Of a stretch of 64,000 nt of DNA, positions 10,362 through 18,066 are shown piece after piece; position 1 is the stretch's first letter, and every line of letters begins with the position of its first letter. The position numbers and the translations under genes are program-made. Location: NCBI RefSeq assembly GCF_004801305.1, contig NZ_SSOD01000006.1, positions 1-64,000 of the forward strand, read 5' to 3'. The notes beneath the pieces are model-generated. The model made no database searches. It was not told where the DNA came from and saw nothing but the letters and a program-made list of their open reading frames with translations. The stretch is from Pseudothauera rhizosphaerae (GTDB lineage: Bacteria > Pseudomonadota > Gammaproteobacteria > Burkholderiales > Rhodocyclaceae).

Positions 10362-10513
10362 ACCGCGCGTCAGGCCCCCGTCAGAAACTCGCGCTTTCAT
10401 GCCTCTGACCGCTTCCAAGCGCTGGATCGCGCATCAGCGTGACGGCTTCGGGCGAATTGCCCGTGCCGTTCCCGCCCGCATGCGCATCCCGCTGGAAGAC
10501 CTTCGGAGGCATC

Positions 10514-12202
10514 ATGATCTCGTTTCGCCCCAAGCTGCTTGACACCCTGCCCGGCTACGACCGGGCGGGCTTCACCGCCGACCTCTCCGCCGGCATCACC
10601 GTGGGCGTGCTGGCGCTGCCGCTCGCCATGGCCTTCGCCATCGCCAGCGGCATGAGCCCGGCGGCCGGCATCTGGACCGCCATCGTCGCCGGCTTCCTGA
10701 TCTCCGTGCTGGGCGGCTCGCGGGTGCAGATCGGCGGCCCCACCGGCGCCTTCATCCCCATCATCTACGCCATCGTCGCCGACTACGGCGTGCAGAACCT
10801 GCTCATCGCCACCATGATGTCCGGCGTGCTGCTGTTCGCCCTGGGGGCGTTCAAGCTCGGCAACATGATCCGCTTCATCCCCCTGTCGGTGGTCATCGGC
10901 TTCACCAACGGCATCGCGGTGGTGATCTTCATCTCCCAGATCAAGGACTTCCTCGGCCTGCAGATCGACAACCTGCCGGGCGAGTTCTTCGCCAAGATGG
11001 AAACCCTGGCCGGCCACCTACACACCCTCCGCGTGCCCACCGTGCTGCTGGCCGTGGTCTCGCTGGCCGTGCTGCTGGGCTGGAACCGCCTGGCGGCGAA
11101 GGTGGCCTGGATGCGGCGCATCCCCGGCCCGCTGGCGGTGCTCATCATCGCCACCGTCTTCAATGCCCTGTTCGCCCTGCCGGTGGACACCATCGGCAGC
11201 CGCTTCGGCGGCATCCCCCAGAGCCTGCCGGATTTCGGCCTGCCGGAACTCTCCCTCTCCACGCTGGGCAAGCTGATCGCCCCGGCGGTCACCATCGCCC
11301 TGCTGGGCGCCATCGAGTCGCTCCTCTCCGCCCGCGTGGCCGACAGCCAGATCGACGACCGCCACGACCCCAACCAAGAACTGATGGCCCAGGGCATCGC
11401 CAACGTGGCCGCGCCGCTGTTCGGCGGCTTCGCCGCCACCGGGGCCATCGCCCGCACCGCCACCAACATCCGCACCGGCGGCCGCACCCCGGTGGCCGGC
11501 ATCCTGCACGCCGGCGTGCTGCTGGCCGTGGTGCTGGCGCTGGCCCCGCTGGCGAGCGCCATTCCGCTCGCCACCCTGTCGGCCATCGTCGTCGTGGTGT
11601 CCATCAACATGGGCGAATGGCACGCCTTCGCGCCCAAGGAACTCGCGCGCTACTCGGTCAATTACCGCACCATCCTGCTCGGCACCTTCTTCGTCACCGT
11701 GGTCTTCGACCTGACCCTGGCGGTGGAGCTGGGCATGGTGCTGGCAAGCCTGTTCTTCATCTGGCGCATGTCGGACCTGACCCGCATCGAGCGCATCCCG
11801 CTGGAGGACCACTACGGCGTCGCCGCGCTGTCGCGGGAGGACGGCACGCCGCGCATCCTCGCCTATCGTGTATACGGCAGCCTGTTCTTCGGCGCCGCCA
11901 ACAAGCTGGAAAACCTGCTGCTGACGCAGCACGGCCACCCGGACGTGGTGATCCTGGACATGGAAAAGGTGATCAACATCGACACCACCGGCCTCGACAT
12001 CCTGCAGACCCTGCACCGCAACCTGGGCAAGCGCGGCGCGGAGTTGATCCTGTGCGACCTCAACGCCCAGCCCGCTTCCCTGGTGCAGCGCTCCGGCTTC
12101 TTCGAGCGCCTGGGCGCCGCCAACGTCGCCGCCAACCTCACCGAGGCGCTGATCCGCGCCCAGCGCACCGGCGGCCACGAGCCGGAGGTTTCCTATGCCT
12201 GA
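10514..12202 (+). CDS. SulP-family anion transporter with STAS domain
   Basis: Inner-membrane permease of 562 residues from the SLC26/SulP family, which moves sulfate, bicarbonate or other anions. The start at 10514 has GGAGG just upstream. The N-terminus DLSAGITVGVLALPLAMAFAIASG and the following run of hydrophobic helices to about residue 420 fit the family. The C-terminal STAS domain (about 440-550) contains VVILDMEKVINIDTTGLDIL. Its stop overlaps the start of an acylphosphatase gene by 8 bp, so the two are probably co-translated. The transported anion cannot be told from sequence. Confidence 0.9.
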   Translation: MISFRPKLLDTLPGYDRAGFTADLSAGITVGVLALPLAMAFAIASGMSPAAGIWTAIVAGFLISVLGGSRVQIGGPTGAFIPIIYAIVADYGVQNLLIATMMSGVLLFALGAFKLGNMIRFIPLSVVIGFTNGIAVVIFISQIKDFLGLQIDNLPGEFFAKMETLAGHLHTLRVPTVLLAVVSLAVLLGWNRLAAKVAWMRRIPGPLAVLIIATVFNALFALPVDTIGSRFGGIPQSLPDFGLPELSLSTLGKLIAPAVTIALLGAIESLLSARVADSQIDDRHDPNQELMAQGIANVAAPLFGGFAATGAIARTATNIRTGGRTPVAGILHAGVLLAVVLALAPLASAIPLATLSAIVVVVSINMGEWHAFAPKELARYSVNYRTILLGTFFVTVVFDLTLAVELGMVLASLFFIWRMSDLTRIERIPLEDHYGVAALSREDGTPRILAYRVYGSLFFGAANKLENLLLTQHGHPDVVILDMEKVINIDTTGLDILQTLHRNLGKRGAELILCDLNAQPASLVQRSGFFERLGAANVAANLTEALIRAQRTGGHEPEVSYA

Positions 12203-12497
12203 GGCGGGGGCACCCGGACCGGTGGTCGCCCACCGGCTGCTGATCGTCGGCCGCGTGCAGGGCGTGGGTTACCGCGCCAGCGCCGCCACCGAGGCGCTGC
12301 GCCTGGGGCTCGCCGGCTGGGTGCGCAACCGCTTCGACAGCAGCGTCGAGGCCCTGGTCGCCGGGCCGCAGGCGACCGTCGAACAGTTCATAACCTGGGC
12401 GCGCCGGGGGCCACGGGCAGCGCGCGTCGACCATGTCGAGATCAGCGCCGCCGAGGCGCCTGCCGACGACACCTTCCGGGTGCTGCCCAGTGCCTGA
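12195..12497 (+). CDS. acyP: Acylphosphatase
   Basis: Small (100-residue) cytoplasmic enzyme that hydrolyses acyl phosphates such as acetyl phosphate or carbamoyl phosphate. The phosphate-binding loop VGRVQGVGYR ends in the catalytic Arg27, and the catalytic Asn45 sits in GWVRNRFDSSVE, both at the expected places. The gene begins 8 bp inside the end of the sulP gene, which suggests translational coupling. Confidence 0.92.
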   Translation: MPEAGAPGPVVAHRLLIVGRVQGVGYRASAATEALRLGLAGWVRNRFDSSVEALVAGPQATVEQFITWARRGPRAARVDHVEISAAEAPADDTFRVLPSA

Positions 12498-12512
12498 CCG
12501 GAAAAGTCCGTC

Positions 12513-12761
12513 TCAATCCTTCCTGCCGGCCGCGGCTTCGTCCCGCGCCACCGCCTGCAGATCGCGCAGATACCAGGCGGCGTAGCCGAGGCCCGCCAGC
12601 GCCACCAGCGCCGTAAACACCAGCGTGCCGTCGAACGGCCTGCCTTCGGCGAGATTGGCCAGCACCACGTAGCCGAGATAGAGCGCGGCGACGAGGCCGC
12701 CGAGGATGCGGGTGAGGGCGAAGATCTTGCGCTGGCGCAGGGTGGGCGTGGCTTCGGGCAT
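12513..12761 (-). CDS. Small conserved membrane protein, unknown function
   Basis: An 82-residue protein beginning MPEATPTLRQRKIFALTRIL. Two hydrophobic segments (about 18-36 and 46-64) predict two membrane spans with a short polar hairpin between, and the C-terminal tail is charged (LQAVARDEAAAGRKD). GGA lies about 9 bp before the ATG. It lies 86 bp downstream of the phosphoglycerol-transferase-like gene on the same strand and could be co-transcribed. I recognise no family. Confidence 0.55.
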   Translation of the reverse strand: MPEATPTLRQRKIFALTRILGGLVAALYLGYVVLANLAEGRPFDGTLVFTALVALAGLGYAAWYLRDLQAVARDEAAAGRKD

Positions 12762-12847
12762 GAGTGTTTCCGTTGTGAGGATGGCGCGACTGTCGCGGCA
12801 GGCCCGATTCTCGCAGAGATCGGCGGCGCCCTGCCACGGCACTCGCC

Positions 12848-14929
12848 CTACGGAACGTTTGCGACGCCCGCGCTGTTGTCGAGCAGGCTGCGCGTGGCCG
12901 TCTGCAGGAAGGACTGCAGCCGCGTTCCCATCGCCGCTTCCGCCGTGGCGTCCCGGATGCGTTCGCTGCCCGGCCGGGCGCCGAGCTGGTAGGCGTAGAG
13001 CCGGGGTTCCAGGTCCCTGGGCTGGACGAGAATGCGTCCGCCCTCGACGATGGCCACGGTCTGGTCGCTGCCCGAGGGTTTGATGACGCCGCGGCCCTCG
13101 TCGCCCGCCGGCAGGCCGAGCAGGTCGCGTCCCCAGCACTGGTGGCGGACCTCGCCGCCGAGCCGCCCCATGATGGTGGGCACGATGTCGAGCTGGGTAC
13201 CCACGGTGTCGCGGCGCTCGCCGAAGGTCTCCCGGATGCCGGGGCCGATCAGCAGCAGCGGCACGTGGAAGCGGTGCAGGTCCATCTCCGTCAGTTGCCT
13301 GTCGGTGCCGAAGCCGTGGTCGCCCACCACCACGAACAGGGTGTCCCGGAAATAGGGCGACCGGCGTGCCTCATCGAAGAAGCGGCCGAGGGCCCAGTCG
13401 GAATAACGCATCGCAGTGAGGTGCTCGTCGAGCGCGCCGTGGCCGGTCACCGGCTCCACCGGCAGCACCGCGGGCAGCGCGTAGGGCGTGTGGTTGGACA
13501 GGGACTGCAGCAGCGCGTAGAAGGGCCTCCCGCCGAAGCCCCGGGCCAGTTCGGCAGCGCCGCGCTCGAACATGTCCTGGTCGGACACGCCCCAGGTGGG
13601 ATCGGAGACGGCCGGGTTCTCGTAGTCGCCGCGGCCGACGAAGCGCGTCATCCCCTGGTTGCTGAAGAAACCGGCCTGGTTGTCCCAGGCGAAGTCGCCG
13701 TTGTAGACGTAGAGGTCCTCGTAGCCGCGCGCGCTCAGGAGCTGCGGCAGGCCGGAGAAACGGTGCCCGCCTTCCGGCATCTGCATCAGGTACTCGAAGC
13801 CCGGCAGGTTGGGAAAGCAGGCCATGGTGGCGAACATGCCCTGGTGGGTGTGGGTGCCGTTGGAGAAGAAGCGGGTGAACAGCAGCCCCTCCCGTGCCAG
13901 GCGGTCGAAGTGGGGCGTGATGCCGTCGGCGTTGCCGAGCGCGCCGACGTAACGGCCGGCGAAGCTTTCGAGCAGGATCACCACCACGTTGCGGACCGGC
14001 GGCGTGCCCTGAGCCGAAGGCGTGCCTTGAGCCGGCGGCGTGAAGTCGCGACGCACGGCGGCGACGTCGGCGTCCACCAGGCGGTCGGCCGGCGCCAGCA
14101 GCATGTCGCGCACGACGCGCGTCGCCTCGTCCTGCGGCAGCCGGGCTTTCCAGATCTTGTCGCCGGACACGAAGTAGCGCGCTTTGGCCGCGGCGATCAG
14201 GGTCAGGCTGCCGTTGAGCCCGAGCTGGTTGGCGAACATGGACTCGGTGGTGTAGGCGTCGCCCCAGCGCAGCGGCGGGCCCTGGCGCAGCGTGCCGCGC
14301 GCCGCCGCCACCGCGGCCACCAGGCACAGCGCCAGCGCGAGCCAGCGCCGGCCTGCGGCGGAATGGTCACCGGTGACGGTCGGCCGCGTGCGCGCGTCGA
14401 TCCACGCGAAGGCCCGGACCATCAGCCACGATCCGACCGCCCACACCAGCAGGTAGCGCAGCACCGGGAAGCCGTGCCAGAGCATGCTCATGACGGTCTG
14501 CGGGTCTTCCCCGATGTACTGGAACACCAAGCTGTTCAGGCGCTGGTGGAACTCCCGGTAGAAGTCGAACTCGATGAGGCCGAGGAACAGCGTGACGCTC
14601 GCGGCGAACGACAGCCACGCGCGCAACGCCCCGCGCGCCGCCATCGCCCGCAGGCTGCCCAGGGACAGCAGCAGCGGCAGGCAGAGATAGACCGCCAGGC
14701 GCAGGTCGAAGCGCAGGCCGTTCCCGAAGGCCTCGACGAAGGCGGCCGCGGGCGCCTCGCCGATCTGGGCACGGTTGTAGGCCAGCAGGCCGAGCCGCAG
14801 CAGCGCGTGCATCGCCAGCAGGGCGAGCACCGACAGGCCGGTGAAGGCCAGATGGGCACGGATGCCCGGCGAGAGGATGGCGGCGGAGGCGGTGCGGGGC
14901 GGCTCGGCCGCCGCAGTCGGTGCGTACAT
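12848..14929 (-). CDS. LTA-synthase/MdoB-like sulfatase-fold membrane transferase
   Basis: A 693-residue inner-membrane enzyme. Five hydrophobic helices (about 25-235) precede a periplasmic alkaline-phosphatase-like domain (about 300-600). That domain shows VVVILLESFAGRYVGALG (metal-ligand Glu), FSNGTHTHQGMFATMACFPN (likely nucleophile Thr), and VVVGDHGFG with the Asp-His metal ligands. Family members transfer phosphoglycerol or phosphoethanolamine to envelope glycans or lipids. The substrate is unknown. The gene is divergent from the ColR-like regulator, and a TTGAC-N6-TTCAC site lies 72 bp upstream of its start, suggesting control by that regulator. GGAG lies 10 bp before the ATG. Confidence 0.85.
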   Translation of the reverse strand: MYAPTAAAEPPRTASAAILSPGIRAHLAFTGLSVLALLAMHALLRLGLLAYNRAQIGEAPAAAFVEAFGNGLRFDLRLAVYLCLPLLLSLGSLRAMAARGALRAWLSFAASVTLFLGLIEFDFYREFHQRLNSLVFQYIGEDPQTVMSMLWHGFPVLRYLLVWAVGSWLMVRAFAWIDARTRPTVTGDHSAAGRRWLALALCLVAAVAAARGTLRQGPPLRWGDAYTTESMFANQLGLNGSLTLIAAAKARYFVSGDKIWKARLPQDEATRVVRDMLLAPADRLVDADVAAVRRDFTPPAQGTPSAQGTPPVRNVVVILLESFAGRYVGALGNADGITPHFDRLAREGLLFTRFFSNGTHTHQGMFATMACFPNLPGFEYLMQMPEGGHRFSGLPQLLSARGYEDLYVYNGDFAWDNQAGFFSNQGMTRFVGRGDYENPAVSDPTWGVSDQDMFERGAAELARGFGGRPFYALLQSLSNHTPYALPAVLPVEPVTGHGALDEHLTAMRYSDWALGRFFDEARRSPYFRDTLFVVVGDHGFGTDRQLTEMDLHRFHVPLLLIGPGIRETFGERRDTVGTQLDIVPTIMGRLGGEVRHQCWGRDLLGLPAGDEGRGVIKPSGSDQTVAIVEGGRILVQPRDLEPRLYAYQLGARPGSERIRDATAEAAMGTRLQSFLQTATRSLLDNSAGVANVP
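14001..14036 (-). repeat. Two 18-bp tandem repeats in a linker-coding segment
   Basis: Two near-identical 18-bp units (14001-14018 and 14019-14036, three mismatches) encode repeated AQGTPP/S in the linker between membrane and sulfatase domains of the transferase. It looks like a local slippage duplication that keeps the frame. Confidence 0.7.
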
Positions 14930-15000
14930 GCGTTGGGGGCTCCATGGACCCGAATGCCGCGCGCGGCAGGTTCGAGACCGGGAATGCTAGGCAAGCCCCC

Positions 15001-15016
15001 GTGAATTTTTCGTCAA
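15001..15016 (-). promoter_or_regulatory. ColR-like operator facing the phosphoglycerol-transferase-like gene
   Basis: Minus-strand TTGACGAAAAATTCAC fits TTNAC-N6-TTCAC, the pattern also found before both methyltransferase genes. It lies 72 bp upstream of the start at 14929, in the divergent region shared with colR. Two half-sites 11 bp apart are usual for OmpR-type regulators. It departs from the Pseudomonas ColR consensus, as I remember it, in the central T run. Confidence 0.5.
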
Positions 15017-15138
15017 GGGCCCCGCCGCCGGAAGCCGCCCCGGCCGGAACCCGTTGCGCGCGCTATCATTCGCGCCGGGCACCACCCCCTGCCGCAACCA
15101 GGCCCGCCCACGGCGGGCCGCCTTTCACGGGACGATCC

Positions 15139-15810
15139 ATGCGCCTGCTGGTCATAGAGGACAACCGCGACATCCTGGCCAACATGGCCGACTACCTGGG
15201 CATGAAGGGCTACGTGGTGGATTGCGCCGCCGACGGCCTCACGGGCCTGCACCTGGCCGCCACCCAGCATTACGACCTGATCGTGCTCGACGTGATGCTG
15301 CCGGGCATGGACGGCTTCGCCCTGTGCGAACGCCTGCGCAGCGGCGAGCGCAAGGACGTGCCGGTGATCATGCTGACCGCCCGCGACGCCCTGGACGACC
15401 GCCTGCGGGGCTTTCACCTCGGCGCCGACGACTACCTCACCAAGCCTTTCGCGCTGCCCGAACTGGCCGCGCGCATCGAAGCGGTGCTCAAGCGCAGCCA
15501 CGGTGGCGCACGGCGCGAACTCTCCATCGGCGACCTGCATTACGACCTGGACACGCTGGAGGTGAGCCGCGCCGGCACCGTACTGCACCCGGGCCCCATC
15601 GGCCTGAAGCTGCTGGCCGTGCTGATGCGCAAGAGCCCCGCGGTGGTGCGCCGCGAAGTGCTGGAGGAAGCCTTGTGGGGCGACAGCCCGCCCGACAGCG
15701 ACGCGCTGCGCAGCCACATCCATGCCCTGCGCCAGCAGATCGACAAGCCTTTCGACCGGCCCCTGCTGCACACGGTGCATGGCATCGGCTACCGCCTGGC
15801 CGAATCCTGA
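15139..15810 (+). CDS. colR: ColR-like OmpR-family response regulator
   Basis: DNA-binding response regulator of 223 residues. The receiver domain (1-115) begins MRLLVIEDNRDILANMADYL and has the phospho-acceptor D51 in LIVLDVMLPGMDG and the conserved Lys in ADDYLTKPFALPELAARIEA. The C-terminal winged helix (about 130-220) ends HTVHGIGYRL. The N-terminal half closely resembles Pseudomonas ColR as I remember it, which controls membrane-protective genes and responds to metals through ColS. The cognate sensor is separated from it by three envelope-related genes. ColR-like direct repeats follow its stop within 22 bp. Confidence 0.85.
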   Translation: MRLLVIEDNRDILANMADYLGMKGYVVDCAADGLTGLHLAATQHYDLIVLDVMLPGMDGFALCERLRSGERKDVPVIMLTARDALDDRLRGFHLGADDYLTKPFALPELAARIEAVLKRSHGGARRELSIGDLHYDLDTLEVSRAGTVLHPGPIGLKLLAVLMRKSPAVVRREVLEEALWGDSPPDSDALRSHIHALRQQIDKPFDRPLLHTVHGIGYRLAES

Positions 15811-15816
15811 ACGGCT

Positions 15817-15832
15817 TTCACATTTTTTTCAC
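15817..15832 (+). promoter_or_regulatory. ColR-like operator before the first methyltransferase gene
   Basis: TTCACATTTTTTTCAC has half-sites TTCAC and TTCAC 11 bp apart with a T-rich centre. It fits every position of the P. putida ColR consensus as I remember it, (T/C)(T/C)NA(C/G)NN(T/C)TTTTTCAC. It lies 67 bp before the start at 15899 and directly after colR. Confidence 0.65.
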
Positions 15833-15845
15833 GTCCTGGCAACCA

Positions 15846-15898
15846 TTCCTTGAACCTGCCCTGATTATTTTAGGGACTCCGCACCCATGGAGTCCGCG
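15846..15898 (+). repeat. Leader copy 1 of the duplicated methyltransferase unit
   Basis: This 5' region matches 16643-16698 ahead of the second gene: TTCCTTGA, then CCCTGATTA, then GGGACTC and ATGGAGTCC close to the start. The distance from the ColR-like site to the shared GATTA element is 30 bp in both copies. The duplication therefore included the promoter, not only the coding region. Confidence 0.7.
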
Positions 15899-16588
15899 AT
15901 GTCCTATGACATCACCCCCGTCATCGAACTGCCCTTCAGCGCCGCGTATGACGTGCAGCACTCGCGGGCCTGCCTGGAAAAGCACCGCGACGGCCTGCGC
16001 CGCCACCTGTCCGACCTGCGCGAACAGCAACTCGCCCGCCGCGCACTGGCCATGGCCGGCGAGCCGCGACAGGTGCTCGACCTGTCCCGCACCGCCGGCC
16101 GTTTCTGGAACACCCTGGCCGAGCACCCGACCCGCGAAATCATCGCGGCCGACGACTCGGTACCCGCGCTCGACGTGGCCATGCACTACTACGCACCGCA
16201 ACTCGGCGGACGCATCCGCCCGCTGCGCACGTCGGCCTTCGCCATCGACCTGCCCGACGGGTCGGTGGACAGCATCTTCTGCATGGACCTGCTGCACCGC
16301 GCCGGCGAACCGGACCTCCGCCTGGCGCTGCTGCGGGAACTTCACCGGGTGACGCGGGATACGCTCATCGTCTCCCTGTGGGTGGACGGCAACTACCAGG
16401 CCTGGCGCCGGCAGTGCCGGCACAGGCGCCGCCTGCTGGACGGCGAGGAACTCGCCCCCACCCGCTTCGTGCTGCCCCGGGCCACGGCGGATGCGGAATT
16501 CGCCGGCGCCGGTTTCCGCATCGTCGGCCATCTCGACTTCCTGCCCCTGCACTCGATGCGGCGCGTCTACGTACTGCGCCGCGCCTGA
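15899..16588 (+). CDS. Methyltransferase-like protein with degenerate SAM motif
   Basis: A 229-residue class I SAM-methyltransferase fold protein, clearly a tandem paralog of the next gene, with the two alike at well over half of positions. The start at 15899 has GGAG 6 bp upstream; the same arrangement is seen in the paralog. The SAM loop that reads LDLPCGAGRF in the paralog is LDLSRTAGRF here (D61, T65, G67), so the first glycine of DxxxGxG is lost. Downstream MRLLHHIGE has become MDLLHRAGE. The shared C-terminus WVDGNY and HLDFLPLHSM is retained, so the frame is under selection or recently diverged. A catalytically inactive partner or a changed substrate is inference. By position it corresponds to WarA-type genes near Pseudomonas colRS. 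Confidence 0.75.
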   Translation: MSYDITPVIELPFSAAYDVQHSRACLEKHRDGLRRHLSDLREQQLARRALAMAGEPRQVLDLSRTAGRFWNTLAEHPTREIIAADDSVPALDVAMHYYAPQLGGRIRPLRTSAFAIDLPDGSVDSIFCMDLLHRAGEPDLRLALLRELHRVTRDTLIVSLWVDGNYQAWRRQCRHRRRLLDGEELAPTRFVLPRATADAEFAGAGFRIVGHLDFLPLHSMRRVYVLRRA

Positions 16589-16613
16589 GCCGCCCGGCGG
16601 AAGCCCGGGGCAC

Positions 16614-16629
16614 TTTACGTTTCCTTCAC
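16614..16629 (+). promoter_or_regulatory. ColR-like operator before the second methyltransferase gene
   Basis: TTTACGTTTCCTTCAC fits TTNAC-N6-TTCAC and differs from the remembered ColR consensus only at two positions of the T run. It lies at the same distance from the shared GATTA element as in copy 1, 85 bp before the start at 16699. Confidence 0.55.
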
Positions 16630-16642
16630 ACCCGCACGACTT

Positions 16643-16698
16643 TTCCTTGACCCGGCCCTGATTACCCTGCGGGGACTCTGCATCGGATGGAGTCCCCC
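16643..16698 (+). repeat. Leader copy 2 of the duplicated methyltransferase unit
   Basis: Second copy of the 5' leader described at 15846-15898. It preserves TTCCTTGA, CCCTGATTA, GGGACTC and the ATGGAGTCC that supplies the ribosome-binding GGAG. Confidence 0.7.
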
Positions 16699-17391
16699 AT
16701 GTCCCGCAACACCGTCCCGGCCGGCATTGAGCTGCCGTTCAGCGCCAAGTACGACGCCGAGCATTCCCAGGCCTACCACGACAAGCACCACGGCGACCTG
16801 CGCCGCCGCCTGTCCAACTGGCGCGATCAGCAACTGGCGCGCCGCGCCCTGGCCCTGGCGGGCGAGCCGCCGCAGGTACTGGATCTGCCCTGCGGCGCAG
16901 GGCGCTTCTGGGAAACCCTGGCCGAGCGCCCGGAGCGCCGCATCATCGCCGCCGACAACTCCGCCGCCATGCTGGAGGTGGCGTTGCGCCACTGCCGGCC
17001 GGCACTGCTCGAACGCATCCGCCCGCTGCACACCTCGGCCTTCGCCATCGACCTGCCCGACCAGTCGGTGGACAGCATCTTCTGCATGCGCCTGCTGCAC
17101 CACATCGGCGAGTCCGAACACCGTCTGGCGCTGCTGCGCGAATTCCACCGCGTCACACGGGACACGGCGATCCTGTCCCTGTGGGTGGACGGCAACTACC
17201 TGGCCTTGCGGCGCGGACGGCAGGAAGCGCGCAGGCACCGGCACGGCAGGAACGGTTTCCAGAACCGCCACGTGCTGGCGCGCTCGGCGGCGGAAGCCGA
17301 GTTCGCCCTTGCCGGCTTCGCCATCGCCGGCCATCTCGACTTCCTGCCCCTGCATTCGATGTGGCGCGTCTATGTACTGCGCCGCGCCTGA
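16699..17391 (+). CDS. Class I SAM-dependent methyltransferase, WarA-like
   Basis: A 230-residue cytoplasmic methyltransferase. Motif I is intact as LDLPCGAGRFWETL (D62, G66, G68), the acidic end of strand 2 is in IIAADNSAAML, and SVDSIFCMRLLHHIGE matches motifs II/III. The start at 16699 uses GGAG 6 bp upstream. In Pseudomonas a methyltransferase (WarA) and an InaA-type kinase near colRS modify lipopolysaccharide; a similar role is inferred here. The 3' end overlaps the kinase gene by 20 bp. Confidence 0.85.
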   Translation: MSRNTVPAGIELPFSAKYDAEHSQAYHDKHHGDLRRRLSNWRDQQLARRALALAGEPPQVLDLPCGAGRFWETLAERPERRIIAADNSAAMLEVALRHCRPALLERIRPLHTSAFAIDLPDQSVDSIFCMRLLHHIGESEHRLALLREFHRVTRDTAILSLWVDGNYLALRRGRQEARRHRHGRNGFQNRHVLARSAAEAEFALAGFAIAGHLDFLPLHSMWRVYVLRRA

Positions 17392-18052
17392 GCCGCCGAC
17401 GGGACTCGCGACACCCGGCAAGGACGGCTTCGAGTACTGGTGGACGCTGCCGGGCAACTGGGTGGAAGAACCCAACGAGCGCCGCAACGGCTGGAGCGGC
17501 GTGATCCGCGGCAGGGCCGGAGACGCCCTGGTCTACGTCAAGCGCCAGCGCGGCCACCTGTGCCGCAGCCTGCGCCATCCCCTGGGCTGGCCCACGGCGG
17601 GCCGCGAGTGGCACTTCCTGCAGCGCTTGCAGGCGCTGGGCATCGCCGCGCCGCGCCCGCTCTTTCACGCCATGCGGCACACCAGCGCCGGCGTCGAGGC
17701 GGTGCTGGCCACCGCGGCGCTGGAAGGCTACCGCGCCATGGGCGAGCTGGGCGACCTGCCGCCCGCCCGGCGCGCCGCCATCGCCGGCGCGCTCGGCCGA
17801 GTGCTGGGCCGCCTGCACCGGGCGCGCCTGCAACACGGCTGCCTGTACGACAAACACGTTATGATCCGCGTGCACGGCGACGCCCCGCCCGAGGTCGCGC
17901 TGCTGGACCTGGAAAAGATGCGCCGCCGCCTGAGCCGGTGCCGGGCCGCACGCCACGACCTCGCGCAGTTGCGCCGCCACCAGAACCTGTTCGACGATCA
18001 CGACTGGAAACTGCTGCTCGCCAGCCACGCCCGTGCCCTGGCCGGCCCCTGA
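17372..18052 (+). CDS. Lipopolysaccharide kinase InaA/WaaP-family protein
   Basis: A 226-residue protein kinase-fold enzyme of the Kdo/WaaP/InaA group, expected to phosphorylate lipid A-core sugars on the cytoplasmic face. The candidate ATP-binding Lys is K57 (YVKRQ) with Glu79 (REW). The catalytic-loop region reads LQHGCLYDKH (155-162), where the Asp of the usual HxDLY pattern is Cys157. The metal-binding Asp is D179 in LLDLEKMRRR. The start at 17372 overlaps the methyltransferase gene by 20 bp; its ribosome site is weak, and coupling is likely. It is followed 14 bp later by the sensor kinase. Confidence 0.8.
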   Translation: MYCAAPEPPTGLATPGKDGFEYWWTLPGNWVEEPNERRNGWSGVIRGRAGDALVYVKRQRGHLCRSLRHPLGWPTAGREWHFLQRLQALGIAAPRPLFHAMRHTSAGVEAVLATAALEGYRAMGELGDLPPARRAAIAGALGRVLGRLHRARLQHGCLYDKHVMIRVHGDAPPEVALLDLEKMRRRLSRCRAARHDLAQLRRHQNLFDDHDWKLLLASHARALAGP

Positions 18053-18066
18053 CCCCTGCCCGCCCG

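Noticed and set aside
10443-10468. Hairpin upstream of the SulP gene as a riboswitch or terminator
   Set aside because: Short bulged stem without T run and no conserved riboswitch pattern visible.
15838-15860. Possible sigma-54 promoter (TGGCA...TTG) before the first methyltransferase gene
   Set aside because: Spacing between the GG and GC elements does not fit -24/-12, and the second copy does not keep it.
15899-16588. First methyltransferase copy as a pseudogene
   Set aside because: Frame, ribosome site, operator and C-terminal motifs are intact; only part of the SAM loop changed.
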